DNA of 64,000 nucleotides from Bryobacterales bacterium KBS 96. GTDB taxonomy: Bacteria; Acidobacteriota; Terriglobia; Bryobacterales; Bryobacteraceae. The stretch covers positions 2,272,629 to 2,336,628 of the forward strand of contig KB906767.1 of assembly GCA_000381625.1 (NCBI GenBank), read 5' to 3'. Positions within the stretch are counted from its first letter, which is position 1. Each line of letters opens with the position of its first letter. The notes beneath the pieces were generated by a model, which worked only from the letters and a program-made list of their open reading frames with translations, had not been told where the DNA came from and made no database searches. Below are positions 24,405 to 34,145 of this stretch, piece after piece. Made by a program: the position numbers and the translations under genes.

Positions 24405-27158
24405 TCAGCCCTCGCGTAAGGCCACTAAAGGATCCACGCGGCTTGCCCAACGGGCCGGGAGATAACAGGCCAACAGGGCGACTGCCAGCAGCACCACTGC
24501 CGCTCCCGCTACGCTGATGGGATCGCCTGGACTCACACCATACAGCATCCGGCTCACCAAACGCCCGACCAGGAGCGCCGCCACGAAGCCAATCAGCACG
24601 CCTGCTACGACCAGCGACATACCTTGCTTCAAAATCAGGCGAAGCACGCTTGCCCGGGTCGCGCCCAATGCCATGCGCAATCCGATCTCTCGTTTGCGCT
24701 GATTGACGGAATAGGCCAGGATTCCGTATAATCCGATATTTGCCAGTCCCAGCGCCAGCAGCCCAAACACGCTCAGCAACGCAACGCCCATTCTGGGCCC
24801 AAACAATCCTCCGTCGACGATTTGGCGCCCGGTTCGCGGACTGCTGATCACAATTTCCGGCGCGACGGAATGGATTTCGCGTTGAGCGGGAAGCAGGATC
24901 TGTTGTGGATCTCCCTGGGTACGCACATACAAGGCCATCACGCCACCATAGTTCTGTTCGAGAGGCACATAGACGCAGAGTTGGGGCGGCTCTCCCCAAT
25001 TGGTGTAACTGGCGTTTCGCGCTACGCCTACAATTTGCCGCATGTGTTTCTCGCCCGGAAGCTGAATGCGCTTCCCTATTGCGTTTCCGCCCGGCCAATA
25101 ATCGTGCGCCATCTTCTCATTGACAATTGCCACCGGCACCGAGTTCTCCTGGTCCAAGTTCGAGAACTCGCGCCCGCTTTCGAGCGTCACGCCAGCGGTT
25201 TCGAAATAATTCGTGTCTACTGTGTCGACAATCGTCGAGATTTTCTCTGCTTGCGATCGTGGTTGATGGCCTTCCACCTGCAATCCACTCACGCTGCGCG
25301 CCCAGAGCGGCATGTTCGACGCCCAGGAAACGGACTCGACGCCAGGAATTCTGGCCACGCGCTCGCGAACCTCTTTGCCGAATGCTTTGATCCGCGGTTT
25401 TCCGTACCCGGCCTGCGCCGGATTTGTAAAGAAGACCGCAAGATGCGCGGTCTGAAAGCCGGGATTCGTATCGTACGCCCGCGCGATACTTCGCAAGAAC
25501 AGCGCGGCAGTCGCCAGCAACAGAAATGAAAATGCTACCTGGCCCACCAGCAGAACGTTTGCGAGTGTAACCCTTTTCCGGCTTCTGCCTGTTGTGCGAG
25601 CTTCTTCCTTGAGCGTTTCCGCCACGCTGGTACGTGAAGCCTTTAGAGCGGGGATGGTACCGAACAGAAAACCCGTGCCGAGAGACACGACCAGCGCAAA
25701 AGCGAAGACGGTGGTGTCGAGCTTGGGCGTCACGAAATTGGCGGATGAGGGCAGAGCTCCGAATAAGAGATGCAGACCCGCATAAGCGATGAAAATGCCC
25801 GCGACGCCGCTGAGCAGCCCGAGAAGTACGCTCTCGGTGAGGAGCTGACGCACCAGCGCGCGGCGGCTTGCTCCCATGGCGAGGCGGACGGCCATCTCCT
25901 GTTGCCTTGCCGCTGAGCGTGCAAGCAGCAGATTCGCGACATTCGAGCACGCGATCAATAAAACGATTCCAACCACGATCAACAATCCGGCGCCGGCGAC
26001 CAGGATCTGCGTGGAGGTGCTGCCGGTATTGGACAACAGAACATCACGGACGGGCACTACCACGGCCGCGTGGCCCTCATCGATGGCCGGATATTCGCGT
26101 GCCAAAGCCGCCGCTACGGCCGTCATGTTAGCTTGTGCCTGGGCCAGATTGACACCTGGGTTGAGCCGCCCCACGCCTTGAAAAAACGCCTTGCCGCGAT
26201 CGCTCAGCGCACCCTGCATCTCATTCGGCAATAACTGTTCGGCCATAGTTGCCGGTACCCACAAGTCAGGACCGAAAAGTCCATTCACTCCAATGAAATG
26301 GGGCGGAGCGACACCGATGACGGTAAAGACAATGTGATTGAGCCGCAGGGTTTTGCCAACAATGTCAGCCGCACCGCCGAAGCGCGATTGCCAAGTCCCG
26401 TAGTTCATCACCGCAACAGGGTACGCGCCAGGGGTGGTGTCCTCATCAGGCAAAAAGAAGCGGCCCATGGCGGGCGTGAGGCCCAAAGTCGAGAAGTAGT
26501 TGGCTGTTACCAATTCGCTGAACATTCCCTCCGAAGTGCCAGCCGCCTGCCATGTGACAGGCCGCGAAGATGTATAGCCGGCCAGCGAGCGAAAGACTCG
26601 GTTCTGAGCTTGATAATCCTTCAGGTCCGCGTAGGAGAGCGGCTGGGGCGCGCTCGCGTTTGACGTACTCCGCGCTTTCATCAAACCAACGGCCGCCAGC
26701 TCGGAGGAGTCCGGAACCGGGAGGGGATTCAAAATCAGCGTGTTAACGACTGTGAAAACGGTCGTGTTCGCGCCAATTCCGAAACCCAGCGTCAGCACCA
26801 CGAACACAACGAACAGCGGGTTTTTCCGCATCATGCGGGCGGCATAGCGTAGGTCTCTCCACCCGACCTCCATAAAGTTGCTGACTGCTAAGCTGCCTGA
26901 TCTTGCCTCGCCGGCCGGCACCGGATCGTATTTCGCCATGCGTTGCGCTCTTCCCGACCCTGCTCGCAGCGGGTACGAATCATCCAACTCCGAGAGGGTA
27001 TTCCGGTATGCTTCTTCGTCGCTTGCGCCGCCGCTTCGTAGTTCGCGATAGCGATCTTCGAGATGCTGCGAAAATTCCTCGACGAGATCCGACTCGGCGG
27101 TCGGCTCCAGGCGCAATGACGTGATCCGATCTCGCACGATACGCTTCCAATCAGGCAT
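24405..27158 (-). CDS. ADOP-type ABC transporter permease
   Basis: A 917-residue membrane protein of the acidobacterial duplicated orphan permease group. Residues 1-65 are the helical permease-prefix (HAAS-like) domain. Then comes the MacB-type N-terminal module with RYAARMMRKNPLFVVFV, a large periplasmic part, and FtsX domain 1 (LLIACSNVANLLLARSAARQQEMAVRLAMGAS). The second half has a second prefix-like segment, and FtsX domain 2 (YSVNQRKREIGLRMALGATRASVLRLIL) at the end. Eight membrane helices are expected. No ATP-binding gene is near. Its start overlaps the PadR stop by eight bases. It probably works with a distant MacB-like ATPase or as a mechanotransmission device; this is not shown. Confidence 0.93.
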   Translation of the reverse strand: MPDWKRIVRDRITSLRLEPTAESDLVEEFSQHLEDRYRELRSGGASDEEAYRNTLSELDDSYPLRAGSGRAQRMAKYDPVPAGEARSGSLAVSNFMEVGWRDLRYAARMMRKNPLFVVFVVLTLGFGIGANTTVFTVVNTLILNPLPVPDSSELAAVGLMKARSTSNASAPQPLSYADLKDYQAQNRVFRSLAGYTSSRPVTWQAAGTSEGMFSELVTANYFSTLGLTPAMGRFFLPDEDTTPGAYPVAVMNYGTWQSRFGGAADIVGKTLRLNHIVFTVIGVAPPHFIGVNGLFGPDLWVPATMAEQLLPNEMQGALSDRGKAFFQGVGRLNPGVNLAQAQANMTAVAAALAREYPAIDEGHAAVVVPVRDVLLSNTGSTSTQILVAGAGLLIVVGIVLLIACSNVANLLLARSAARQQEMAVRLAMGASRRALVRQLLTESVLLGLLSGVAGIFIAYAGLHLLFGALPSSANFVTPKLDTTVFAFALVVSLGTGFLFGTIPALKASRTSVAETLKEEARTTGRSRKRVTLANVLLVGQVAFSFLLLATAALFLRSIARAYDTNPGFQTAHLAVFFTNPAQAGYGKPRIKAFGKEVRERVARIPGVESVSWASNMPLWARSVSGLQVEGHQPRSQAEKISTIVDTVDTNYFETAGVTLESGREFSNLDQENSVPVAIVNEKMAHDYWPGGNAIGKRIQLPGEKHMRQIVGVARNASYTNWGEPPQLCVYVPLEQNYGGVMALYVRTQGDPQQILLPAQREIHSVAPEIVISSPRTGRQIVDGGLFGPRMGVALLSVFGLLALGLANIGLYGILAYSVNQRKREIGLRMALGATRASVLRLILKQGMSLVVAGVLIGFVAALLVGRLVSRMLYGVSPGDPISVAGAAVVLLAVALLACYLPARWASRVDPLVALREG

Positions 27159-27492
27159 GTTCGACCCCCGTAACCAAACTCATGGCGGCGACGAATTCCT
27201 TCCAGCTATTTCGTTGAGAGCGGAGCACTTTTCGCCCTTCCGGGGTCAAGCTGTAATAACGCCGTCTTCGCTGCTCCGGTTTTTCCACCCAACGGCTGGC
27301 GATCCAGCCCCGATCCTCCAGCCGGTACAGCAGTGGATAAAGGGAGGTGACGTGAAACCGCAAAACGCCGCCCGATCGGATCTGGATTAGCTTTGAAATG
27401 TCATAGCCGTGGCGCGGCTGATCCTCGAGCAACGACAAGACCAGAAGCTCGGCGCTTCCTTTTTTCCATTCCCGATCCGGTGAGGTTGTCAT
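27151..27492 (-). CDS. PadR family transcriptional regulator
   Basis: A 113-residue winged-helix repressor. The PadR signature is clear: KGSAELLVLSLLEDQPRHGYDIS, then LRFHVTSLYPLLYRLEDRGWI and the wing RRRRYYSLTPEGRKVL. PadR proteins usually repress the gene they overlap. Here the stop codon overlaps the permease start. The upstream region has a CCTA/TAGG inverted motif around 27507-27517 that could be the operator, but no clear promoter was found. Confidence 0.93.
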   Translation of the reverse strand: MTTSPDREWKKGSAELLVLSLLEDQPRHGYDISKLIQIRSGGVLRFHVTSLYPLLYRLEDRGWIASRWVEKPEQRRRRYYSLTPEGRKVLRSQRNSWKEFVAAMSLVTGVEHA

Positions 27493-27821
27493 ATTTGTTG
27501 TTCCCTAATATAGGACTCACAAATAGGACGAGGCCTTCCGGCGATTTGTTCCCTCGAGCTGAAAAAATCGGAGTGCCTTCAGGTAAGCGATGAAATGCCA
27601 CAGGATTCATTAACCTTTCGCTCACTCGCTTGAGGAGTGGCGATTACCTCAAAGCGGCTTTGAAGGATTCGTTCTGGGGGTAACATCCGCTTGGCCGTAT
27701 AGTCGGCACGTTGGAGAAGTGTTGGCCAGTTACGGAACGGGAAGTCGGCCTCGATCCTCCAATGTCCGGGTTGCGGGTGATCCTGGACATATCCTGAACG
27801 GTGCTCAACTACGAATCGTGT
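27493..27821. other. Intergenic region, no gene seen
   Basis: About 330 bp between the PadR gene and a DoxX-like remnant. It carries the promoter region of the PadR-permease pair at its left end. Short open frames occur on both strands, but none has a recognisable domain or a convincing ribosome binding site. Confidence 0.5.
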
Positions 27822-28131
27822 TCAGGCTGAGCGAAGCCGCAAAACCAGTGAGCCAATCGCAAGCAGGAGCCAAGCGAACGGATAAGGCAAGTGCGCGTAC
27901 CAGCGGGCACGCATAACCGTAACAATGACGCCAACGAAGAACAGAACGAGGCCGGCCGCGGCGGCAACTCCGATCAGCGGAATACGGATATCTGCGAGCA
28001 GTCCAAATGCACCGAGTGCCTTGAGTATGCCCAGAGCCGTAAGGCAGCGCTCCTGTACTCCCAACCTTTTCATGTTAGAGCGCATCCAGGCCGGAAACTG
28101 GCGGTTCCACCCGCTGATTCTCAGGACTATA
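27822..28131 (-). pseudogene. DoxX-like membrane protein, 5' end damaged
   Basis: The clear part (from MKRLGVQERCLTALGILKAL) gives three membrane segments of a DoxX-like protein with the family core GLLADIRIPLIGVAAAAGLV. The same frame extends upstream without ATG as far as 28131 and reads ISGWNRQFPAWMRSN, which is the expected region just before, and is then stopped by TAG. So about 20 residues of the first helix are missing or frameshifted. An internal ATG at 28085 could still start an 87-residue protein. A remnant is more likely. Confidence 0.6.
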
Positions 28132-28703
28132 AGTAGGCGCCACTAAGTAGTCACCGCGCTGAAAAATACATTCGTCCGTGCTTCTGGGCTAAGCTCCGGG
28201 AAAGTGTCAGCCAAATACGGACCGTAAAGTCGGCTTGTATCCCTGAACTGCGGCGCAAAACGCGCTAGTCGGACAGGGCAGACGAGCCGTCAGCACGGGA
28301 CTGCTAATAGAAAATGTGGTTGCGTGCGGGCAGTCCGCTCCGACATATAGTCGCGAACAAGCGGATTGAGAATTCTCGACCCGGCCATGGCGACGGGCAA
28401 CGCTGGGACGTTTTCGTCAACTCGCGGCATAAGGGCTGCAGGCGCGGCGCGTCTGCGAATGCGTGGTGTGCACGGGGAACCGGGCATTGATGCAAGCGGC
28501 GGGCGAGGGGTGAGCGGGGCACATCTTATACGGTGGCGTTTTACGGGAAGGCGGGTTGCATCCTGAGGTATCGCGCACCGCTGTGGCCGCCGCCGTATGT
28601 TCGCGCTGCCTCCGCGCGGGAATCGTTGCTTGGCGGTACGCCGCCGCGTTACCCGGACGAAGCTGGAAAAAGGCGAAAAATCCAGGCCGCCAGGAAACAG
28701 CGC
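28132..28703. other. Intergenic region, no gene seen
   Basis: About 570 bp of GC-rich DNA. Short overlapping frames exist on both strands without recognisable motifs. The left edge probably once held the start of the DoxX-like gene and the right edge is downstream of the Tat-exported protein gene. No RNA gene or clear terminator hairpin was identified. Confidence 0.45.
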
Positions 28704-30071
28704 CTACGACTGAAAACCCCGGATGTAGGGAGTATTCGGCGGCCTCTGCCCGGATTCGAAGAGTGGACCGTGTGTGGAGCGATACTTTATGTCCAGGAAC
28801 GGTGTCTCGATGCGGCGTCCGGCTGCAGAGTAACGGCCGTTATCCCAATTCGATTCCATGTAGTAGTTGACGATACCGGTGGACAGAAGCAACCGCTCCG
28901 CGTTGAACGGTTCTTTTCCCGTCAGCATCATCTCGATGATCCAGTGCTCATGGGCGTTCGCAGCGTGGTACTGCGAGATGGGGCCAGGCCAGCCAAGCAT
29001 TGAGACAATCGTCGGCTGTTTCTGCCCTTCGATTTCGCCGGCGTAAGTCCAACCCACACCCTCGCCCGAGATAACACTCGCTCTGCTTCCGTCGTTGTAC
29101 TCTACAATGCAGACGTTTGGCCGCCGGCCCTCCTGAAAATGTCCCGGCTTCAGGTCGAATTTTTTCCGCACTGCTTCGAGCAGGTTGCCGGCCCAGGCAT
29201 TGCGTTCGACCCACGCCCATGTTTCGGGTCCCCGGATAGACTGCACTGCCTTGACGCCTGTCTCACCGCCCTTTCGCCGATCGACAAAGGCCTGGAGAAC
29301 GTCGATGCAATGGAAGATGGCTCCCTCATCTGCAGCGTTTCCCACCACGATGGAGTTCTTGATGGGGGTATTGATCGCGAGTTCGATCTCGGGCTTGCGG
29401 AAGTAAGTCGGTATGGAGGATCCCCCGGTTAAGGGAAACTTCAGTTCACGCGATTTGTCGAACATCCACTTGGCTTCGTCCCAGCTGTAGGAGAGATGTT
29501 TATCGTTAAAGACAGGCACTGAGCGTTTGCTCTGCTCGAAAACCTGAATGACCTGGTGATAGATCCACCAGCGCGGCAGGAGCCAGCGCCCCTTGAGATC
29601 GGTTCGATAATTCCCGTGCTCTGCGACGATGACAACACCATCCACAGCGAGTTCTTTCTGCCCGAGTGTGACTGTTTCCTTCACTGTCTTGAAGATTGGA
29701 ATGTTCTTCGCTTTGCAAACTTTCTGCCCTAACAGGCTTGTATCAAGCTGATCGATGTACACGGAAACCACCTCGACCTGCGAAGGAGTGTGCGCGCCTT
29801 GCCACCAATAGCCATCTAACAACTTGTTTACGATCCAGTCGGCATGGGAGGTCGGGAGACCCCAATAACTGACGAGACAGGCGATGCGCGGCCGCCTTTG
29901 TGCAGTCTGCGCGACCGCATCTGTGGCGACACCGGTGAAAGTAGCAAGTCCGGCCACGCCGGCCAGTTCCAGCATCTCACGCCGCGTGAAGACAGAGTTC
30001 GACTTCATCATTCCGGTAATCGGAGATGATGCTGCGGCCTCGGGTACGATTCCGATCTGATTCTTTTTCAT
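28704..30071 (-). CDS. Tat-exported protein of unknown function
   Basis: A 455-residue protein with a twin-arginine signal near residues 29-55 (TRREMLELAGVAGLATF, then a cleavage near AVAQ). The mature part starts RRPRIACLVSYWGLPTSHADW and contains a Rossmann-like region, GVVIVAEHGNYRTD, NDKHLSYSWDEAKW and many Trp. The general layout recalls Gfo/Idh/MocA-related secreted proteins common in acidobacteria and planctomycetes, but no dinucleotide motif is clear. An ATG at 30011 or 30008 would give a shorter signal and is plausible. It stands alone, divergent from the broken cytochrome gene. Confidence 0.7.
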   Translation of the reverse strand: MKKNQIGIVPEAAASSPITGMMKSNSVFTRREMLELAGVAGLATFTGVATDAVAQTAQRRPRIACLVSYWGLPTSHADWIVNKLLDGYWWQGAHTPSQVEVVSVYIDQLDTSLLGQKVCKAKNIPIFKTVKETVTLGQKELAVDGVVIVAEHGNYRTDLKGRWLLPRWWIYHQVIQVFEQSKRSVPVFNDKHLSYSWDEAKWMFDKSRELKFPLTGGSSIPTYFRKPEIELAINTPIKNSIVVGNAADEGAIFHCIDVLQAFVDRRKGGETGVKAVQSIRGPETWAWVERNAWAGNLLEAVRKKFDLKPGHFQEGRRPNVCIVEYNDGSRASVISGEGVGWTYAGEIEGQKQPTIVSMLGWPGPISQYHAANAHEHWIIEMMLTGKEPFNAERLLLSTGIVNYYMESNWDNGRYSAAGRRIETPFLDIKYRSTHGPLFESGQRPPNTPYIRGFQS

Positions 30072-30245
30072 AAAGGTTCTTCGATCCTGTCGGTACGGCG
30101 CAATTGTTGTACCGGCGGTAGCTCTTGTGATCGTACGCTGTTAACCTCGACTGTCGAACGAGAACTGGAACGGCCGCCCGTAGTGCTCTTGACGCAAGCG
30201 GATATGTACCCGGGAAGTCCCCTTCGATCAACGATTCGCGCTTGA

Positions 30246-31289
30246 GGCTCGAGGCCGAGATTGTCCTCACGGCATTCCGCAATCGCTGCTTCCAGCCCAG
30301 ATACCGGCCCCCTGCTCGTCGGAGCCCAGGGGAACCGCCCTGTTGACCGCATTATCGGCCTCGGAATGCGGCTTGCATGGGAGCGCGGCAGTGCGAAGGA
30401 GCGCGAAGAAGCTCTACGATCGAACCGTGCCATGTGGCATCAGGAACTCTGGACGCCGTGGGTTCGCAGCGGCCCGCAAGCCGAAATCCTGAATCGATCG
30501 CTGCTCGAAATGGCAGGAATGCACGAAGCAATTCCTCCGGGAGTGCTGGCGCGGCAGCGCTCCAGCATTCTCTATCCACCCGCCATTCCGAATCTGATCG
30601 GTATCAAGGATATCCACTATCTTGATCGCTCAGGGCTCATACGTCATCGGAGCATCGGCGACCTCATGCGGTAGGCGGCACTGGATCAGGGTGCCGACCT
30701 GTTGGCCAGTTATGACGGCTTTATACCGCTTGGCAAACAATTCCGCGAGTTGCCGGATCCCTCCACACAGGAGCGTTATAGCGATGAGCAGTTGTATGCG
30801 CTGGCGCTTTACATCTATTCCCTGAAGCCGCCGGCCAATCCCCATCCGTTCGAAGCAGAAGCCGTCCAGGGAAAACAGATTTTCCAACAGCAAGGATGTG
30901 CCGCGTGTCATCCACCGCCGCTATATGCAAATAACAAGCTCCTGCCGGTTTCCGGTTTCCGGGTTTCCGAGGATCTCAAGACGCGCTTCGATGTACTGCT
31001 TGTACCGATCGGGACGGACCCGCACCTGACAATAGAGACTCGCCGCGGGACCGGTTTTTACAAAGTGCCGTCATTGCGAGGTGTCCGGTACCGCAGTCCG
31101 TTCGAACATAACGGCTCGGCGGCCACTCTGGGAGACTGGTTTGATCCTCGCCGCTTGCGGGATGATTATGTGCCGACCGGATTCAAGGGCTACGGAGTAA
31201 AAAATCGAGCCATAAAAGGGCATGAGTTCGGGCTCAAGTTGTCCGGCAATGACAAGGCGGCCTTGATCGCGTTTCTCAAGAGGTTGTAG
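30246..31289 (+). pseudogene. Secreted c-type cytochrome, in-frame TAG
   Basis: One frame gives a long protein interrupted by a single TAG at 30672-30674. The first part ends in LIRHRSIGDLMR and the second continues AALDQGADLLASYDGFIPLGK without any frame change. The haem site QQGCAACHPPPLY is in the second part, as is the family-like VPSLRGVRYRSPFEHNGS, ending with a second ligand region. The TAG probably replaces a Tyr codon. The 5' end is unclear: another stop (30243-30245) precedes the part shown and no signal peptide is found. The family resembles di-haem peroxidase-like cytochromes with a c-type domain. Confidence 0.75.
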
Positions 31290-31656
31290 GATCGCACCGA
31301 TGTTCAACCCCTAGGAGATCCGCTGTACTACTTGGCCTTCGAAGTAAGGGACGGTCGATGGTTCCAGCCGAAGTCCGGCGCAAAAAGGCTGCCAGTCGTC
31401 TTCGTTGTCAGTGAGCGCTCAACATTGCCATTATTTTCGTTGGCGCTGCAGGCGGCGGGACCGTTCGACGGCACCTCTTTATTGCGCACGACAACGGTGC
31501 CGTTGCCGGAGGACATGGAAGCGATGCGAGACCTTTTCGGGAATTTTCGCTACGCCCTCTGCCAGTTCTGCCGAGCCCCAATTTTCACCCATACCGCGCT
31601 TCTGACGTTGGCGCTCTGTATCTGCAGCAGGTCGGCGGCTCTTCCGCGGAGCATTG
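31290..31656. other. Gap with an unassigned open frame
   Basis: About 370 bp between two pseudogenes. A plus-strand frame from 31332 gives a 110-residue product with FEVRDGRWFQPKSGAKRLP and no recognised domain. It overlaps the start of the SRPBCC remnant and has no good ribosome binding site, so it is not called as a gene. Confidence 0.35.
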
Positions 31657-32103
31657 ATGATTGAAATCGCTTTGCAGTTGGAGTATTCCGTCGAGGCAGA
31701 CGTCAGTCCAGACTTCGCATGGCAGTTTCCGGACCGACGTAGCGAACTGGAACGATCCACCTGCTAATTTCGCCTCAATGGTCCTCTCGAAGCGGGCTCG
31801 TGCGGAACAACGCTGTTGTCAGGCCACGAGCCTCTGCAGTGGCGGATCCGGGAGGTTTTGCCCGCTAAGTCATTCGTCCTTGAATTGCAACTCGACCGGG
31901 CAACGCTCACCTTCGAATGGAGGTTTGACGATTTGCCCGGATGCAGGACGAAACTGACCCAGCACATTGTGTTATCGGGCGAGAACGCGCACGCATACGC
32001 TGAGCAGGTTGAAGCAGGATTTGGGACGAATCTCCCGGATAGCATGAGGAGAGTTGCGGCCGAGATGACGGCCGCTGAAAAGTGTTCGAATAATGCCCGC
32101 TAG
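31657..32103 (+). pseudogene. SRPBCC/polyketide-cyclase-like protein, two opposing frameshifts
   Basis: The protein starts MIEIALQLEYSVEADVSPDF and then FAWQF, after which the frame shifts by one base near 31728. The sequence RTDVANWNDPPANFAS is in the second frame, and near 31781 a loss of one base returns to the first frame, which then runs GPLEAGSCGTTLLSGHEPL, VLPAKSFVLELQL, IVLSGENAHAYAEQVEAGF to the stop. The product would be a START-like lipid- or ligand-binding domain of about 150 residues. Without correction the frame stops at codon 38. Confidence 0.75.
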
Positions 32104-32212
32104 GAAATCGCTGCAGCGCAGTAGAATTGTAAGCGTCCGGCCTGAACCGTATTGAAAGAACATACGGAATGAATCATTCTTCGGAGAGGCATCTGGCGGA
32201 TGCCGGTGAGGA

Positions 32213-32619
32213 ATGATGAGCAGCAGTTCCAATCAGCAGGGCGAGGCAGTCGAGCGGACACGCGAAGTGAAACGGCGTAGGCGATCAGTCGAGGAGAAGA
32301 GGCAAATCGCTGAAGCATCGCTGCAGCCCGGGGCGTCCGTTGCCGAAGTGGCCCAGGCATATGGCGTGCATCCCAGCCAGGTCGGGAAAATGGCGCCGGT
32401 TGTACCGGAACGGACTGCTCGGCAACGCGTCGGCACCACGGTTATTGGCGGTGCGCGTGGCCGATGCTGTCGAGGTAGATGAGACAAGCCACGCTTCGAA
32501 GCAGAAGGGCAAGCAAAGCGGATCCATTCACATCGAAGTTGGCGCGAGCACGAGTAAGCATCGACGGAAGTGCGGATGCGACTACTGTGCGTGCTGTGTT
32601 GGAGTCCTTGGCGGGATGA
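32213..32619 (+). pseudogene. tnpA: IS66 TnpA, two frameshifts
   Basis: The accessory helix-turn-helix protein of IS66. The first part has RRRSVEEKRQIAEASLQPGA and AYGVHPSQVGK. At the four A near 32387-32390 one base too many breaks the frame; correction gives WRRLYRNGLLGNASAPRLLA and ETSHASKQKGKQSG. A second one-base insertion near 32534 must be removed to reach LARARVSIDGSADATTVRAV and the stop, which overlaps the tnpB start (ATGA at 32616). Confidence 0.82.
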
Positions 32620-32963
32620 TCGGACCGCCACTGGGCGTACGGATCTGGATCGCGGCTGGAGTCACTGATCTGCGGCGTGGATTCACGGGACTGAGCGCGG
32701 CAGTGCAGACTGTGTTGGAGCAAGATCCTTTCGGGGGCCACGTATTTGTGTTTCGTGGCCGGCGTGGCGACCTGATCAAGCTGCTGTGGTGGGATGGCGA
32801 TGGTCTGTGTTTGTTTTCGAAGCGGTTAGAACGTGGAAGGTTCGTGTGGCCCAAAGCCGAGAGCGGGATCGTGTCACTGACTCGCGCGCAGTTATCCATG
32901 CTGTTGGAAGGGATCGATTGGCGGCAGCCGGCACGCACAGGGAAACCGGAAATGGCTGTCTGA
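32616..32963 (+). CDS. tnpB: IS66 TnpB
   Basis: The Orf2 (TnpB) accessory protein of IS66 elements, 115 residues and intact. It begins MIGPPLGVRIWIAAGVTDLR, and contains DPFGGHVFVFRGRRGDLIKL and LLWWDGDGLCLFSKRLERGRF, all hallmarks. A longer open frame starting at 32340 joins it to the broken tnpA; the ATG here matches family practice and overlaps the tnpA stop. Its role in transposition is known only as an accessory. Confidence 0.9.
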   Translation: MIGPPLGVRIWIAAGVTDLRRGFTGLSAAVQTVLEQDPFGGHVFVFRGRRGDLIKLLWWDGDGLCLFSKRLERGRFVWPKAESGIVSLTRAQLSMLLEGIDWRQPARTGKPEMAV

Positions 32964-33039
32964 CTATTTACAACACAAACACACGAAAATGTTCTTGCTA
33001 TCTGCTGACTAACTCTGAAAAGCATGGCATAGTTTGAAC

Positions 33040-34096
33040 ATGCCTGTCGCGCCGCTGCCAGATCTGGACAGCTGGGCACTGTCCGGCATGCGGCGGCAAC
33101 TGGAGCAAACTCGGTGAAGATGTTTCGGAAGTGCTCGAGTACGTGCCCGCCCGATTCAAAGTTATCCGGCATGTTCGACCGAAACTGAGCTGCATCAAAT
33201 GTGACACCATCGTACAGGCGGAAGCGCTCAGCCGTCCGATTGCACGCGGCTTGGCGGCCCCAGCGCTGCTGGCACATGTTCTCGTTTCGAAGTACTCGGA
33301 TCACTTACCGTTGTATCGGCAATCCGGGATCTACGCACGCGAGGGCGTAGAACTGGAGCGTTCCACACTCGCTGACTGGGTGGGTGCCAACCGGCGGACT
33401 GCTGAAGCCCTTGCATGAAGCTCTGCGGCAGTACGTCATAAGTGCTTGCAAACTGCACGCCGATGACACGCCGGTTCCAGTCTTGGCGCCAGGTCAGGGG
33501 AAGACAAAACAAGGGCGCTTGTGGACGTACGTTCGTGATGATCGCCCGGCCGGTGACACGGCAGCTCAGGCGGTCTGGTTTGCTTACTCGCCGGATCGCA
33601 GAGGAGAGCATCCACACCGGTATCTCGAGGATTTCAATGGCACGCTCCAGGCGGCTGCATACGCCGGCTTCAACCGGCTGTATGACAGTGGCCGCATTCA
33701 GGAGGCAGGCTGCTGGGCGCATGTCCGGCGCAAGTTTTTTGACCTGCATGAGGCGCATCCATCACCGATTACAACCGAAGCGCTGGAACGGATCGGCTCG
33801 TTGTATGTCATCGAAAGCGAGATTCGCGGTCGTTCGCCGGATGAACGCCGGCGAGAACGGCAAACTCAATGCCGGCCTCTGCTGACCTCATTGCAGAGCT
33901 GGTTGAAAGAATCGCTTACGCGGCTATCTCGGAAATCTGAGACAGCCGTGACGATTATATCTGCGCGGAGGTACTCACACGCGTTGCAGATCATCCCGTG
34001 AACCGCATCACAGAACTGCTGCCCTGGAATCTAACGCTGCCGTCCTTCAGCAATAGCACTCTCTCCGACGGCCTTAGTGTTTCATTTCCTTCGTAG
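33040..34096 (+). pseudogene. tnpC: IS66 transposase TnpC, frameshifted with internal deletions
   Basis: The transposase begins MPVAPLPDLDSW but then jumps to the zinc-ribbon sequence CPACGGNWSKLGEDVSEVLEY, so about 100 codons are missing. The DDE domain runs through LHADDTPVPVLAPGQGKTKQ and AHVRRKFFDLHEAHPSP with a frameshift near 33400. After RLSRKSE another large deletion joins to VLTRVADHPVNRITELLPW, the usual C-terminus. The last Asp/Glu region is therefore gone. Several frame changes remain. No functional protein can be made. Confidence 0.85.
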
Positions 34097-34145
34097 CCAC
34101 GGCGCCTAGCCGCTAGCAAGCGAAAATGGAAACAGGTGGTCACCC

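Larger units (their letters stand above)
32129..34096 (+). mobile_element. Eroded IS66-family insertion sequence
   Basis: Holds the three genes of an IS66 element in the right order: tnpA (broken), tnpB (intact) and tnpC (broken, two internal deletions). The left end starts with GTAAGCGTCCGGCC at 32129, which matches the usual terminal sequence of this family. The corresponding right inverted end (CGCTTAC) was not found, so the right end is lost or altered. Length of about 2 kb against a usual 2.5 kb agrees with the deletions. No target duplication could be defined. The element cannot transpose on its own. Confidence 0.85.

Noticed and set aside
30672-30674. Recoding of TAG (pyrrolysine) or TGA (selenocysteine) in the broken genes
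   Set aside because: No stem-loop of the SECIS type was seen next to the TGA codons, no pyl genes are present, and the same genes carry frameshifts that recoding would not explain.
32340-32615. A TnpA-TnpB fusion protein
   Set aside because: The fusion is made by a frameshift in tnpA; family tnpB starts at the ATG at 32616, which overlaps the restored tnpA stop.
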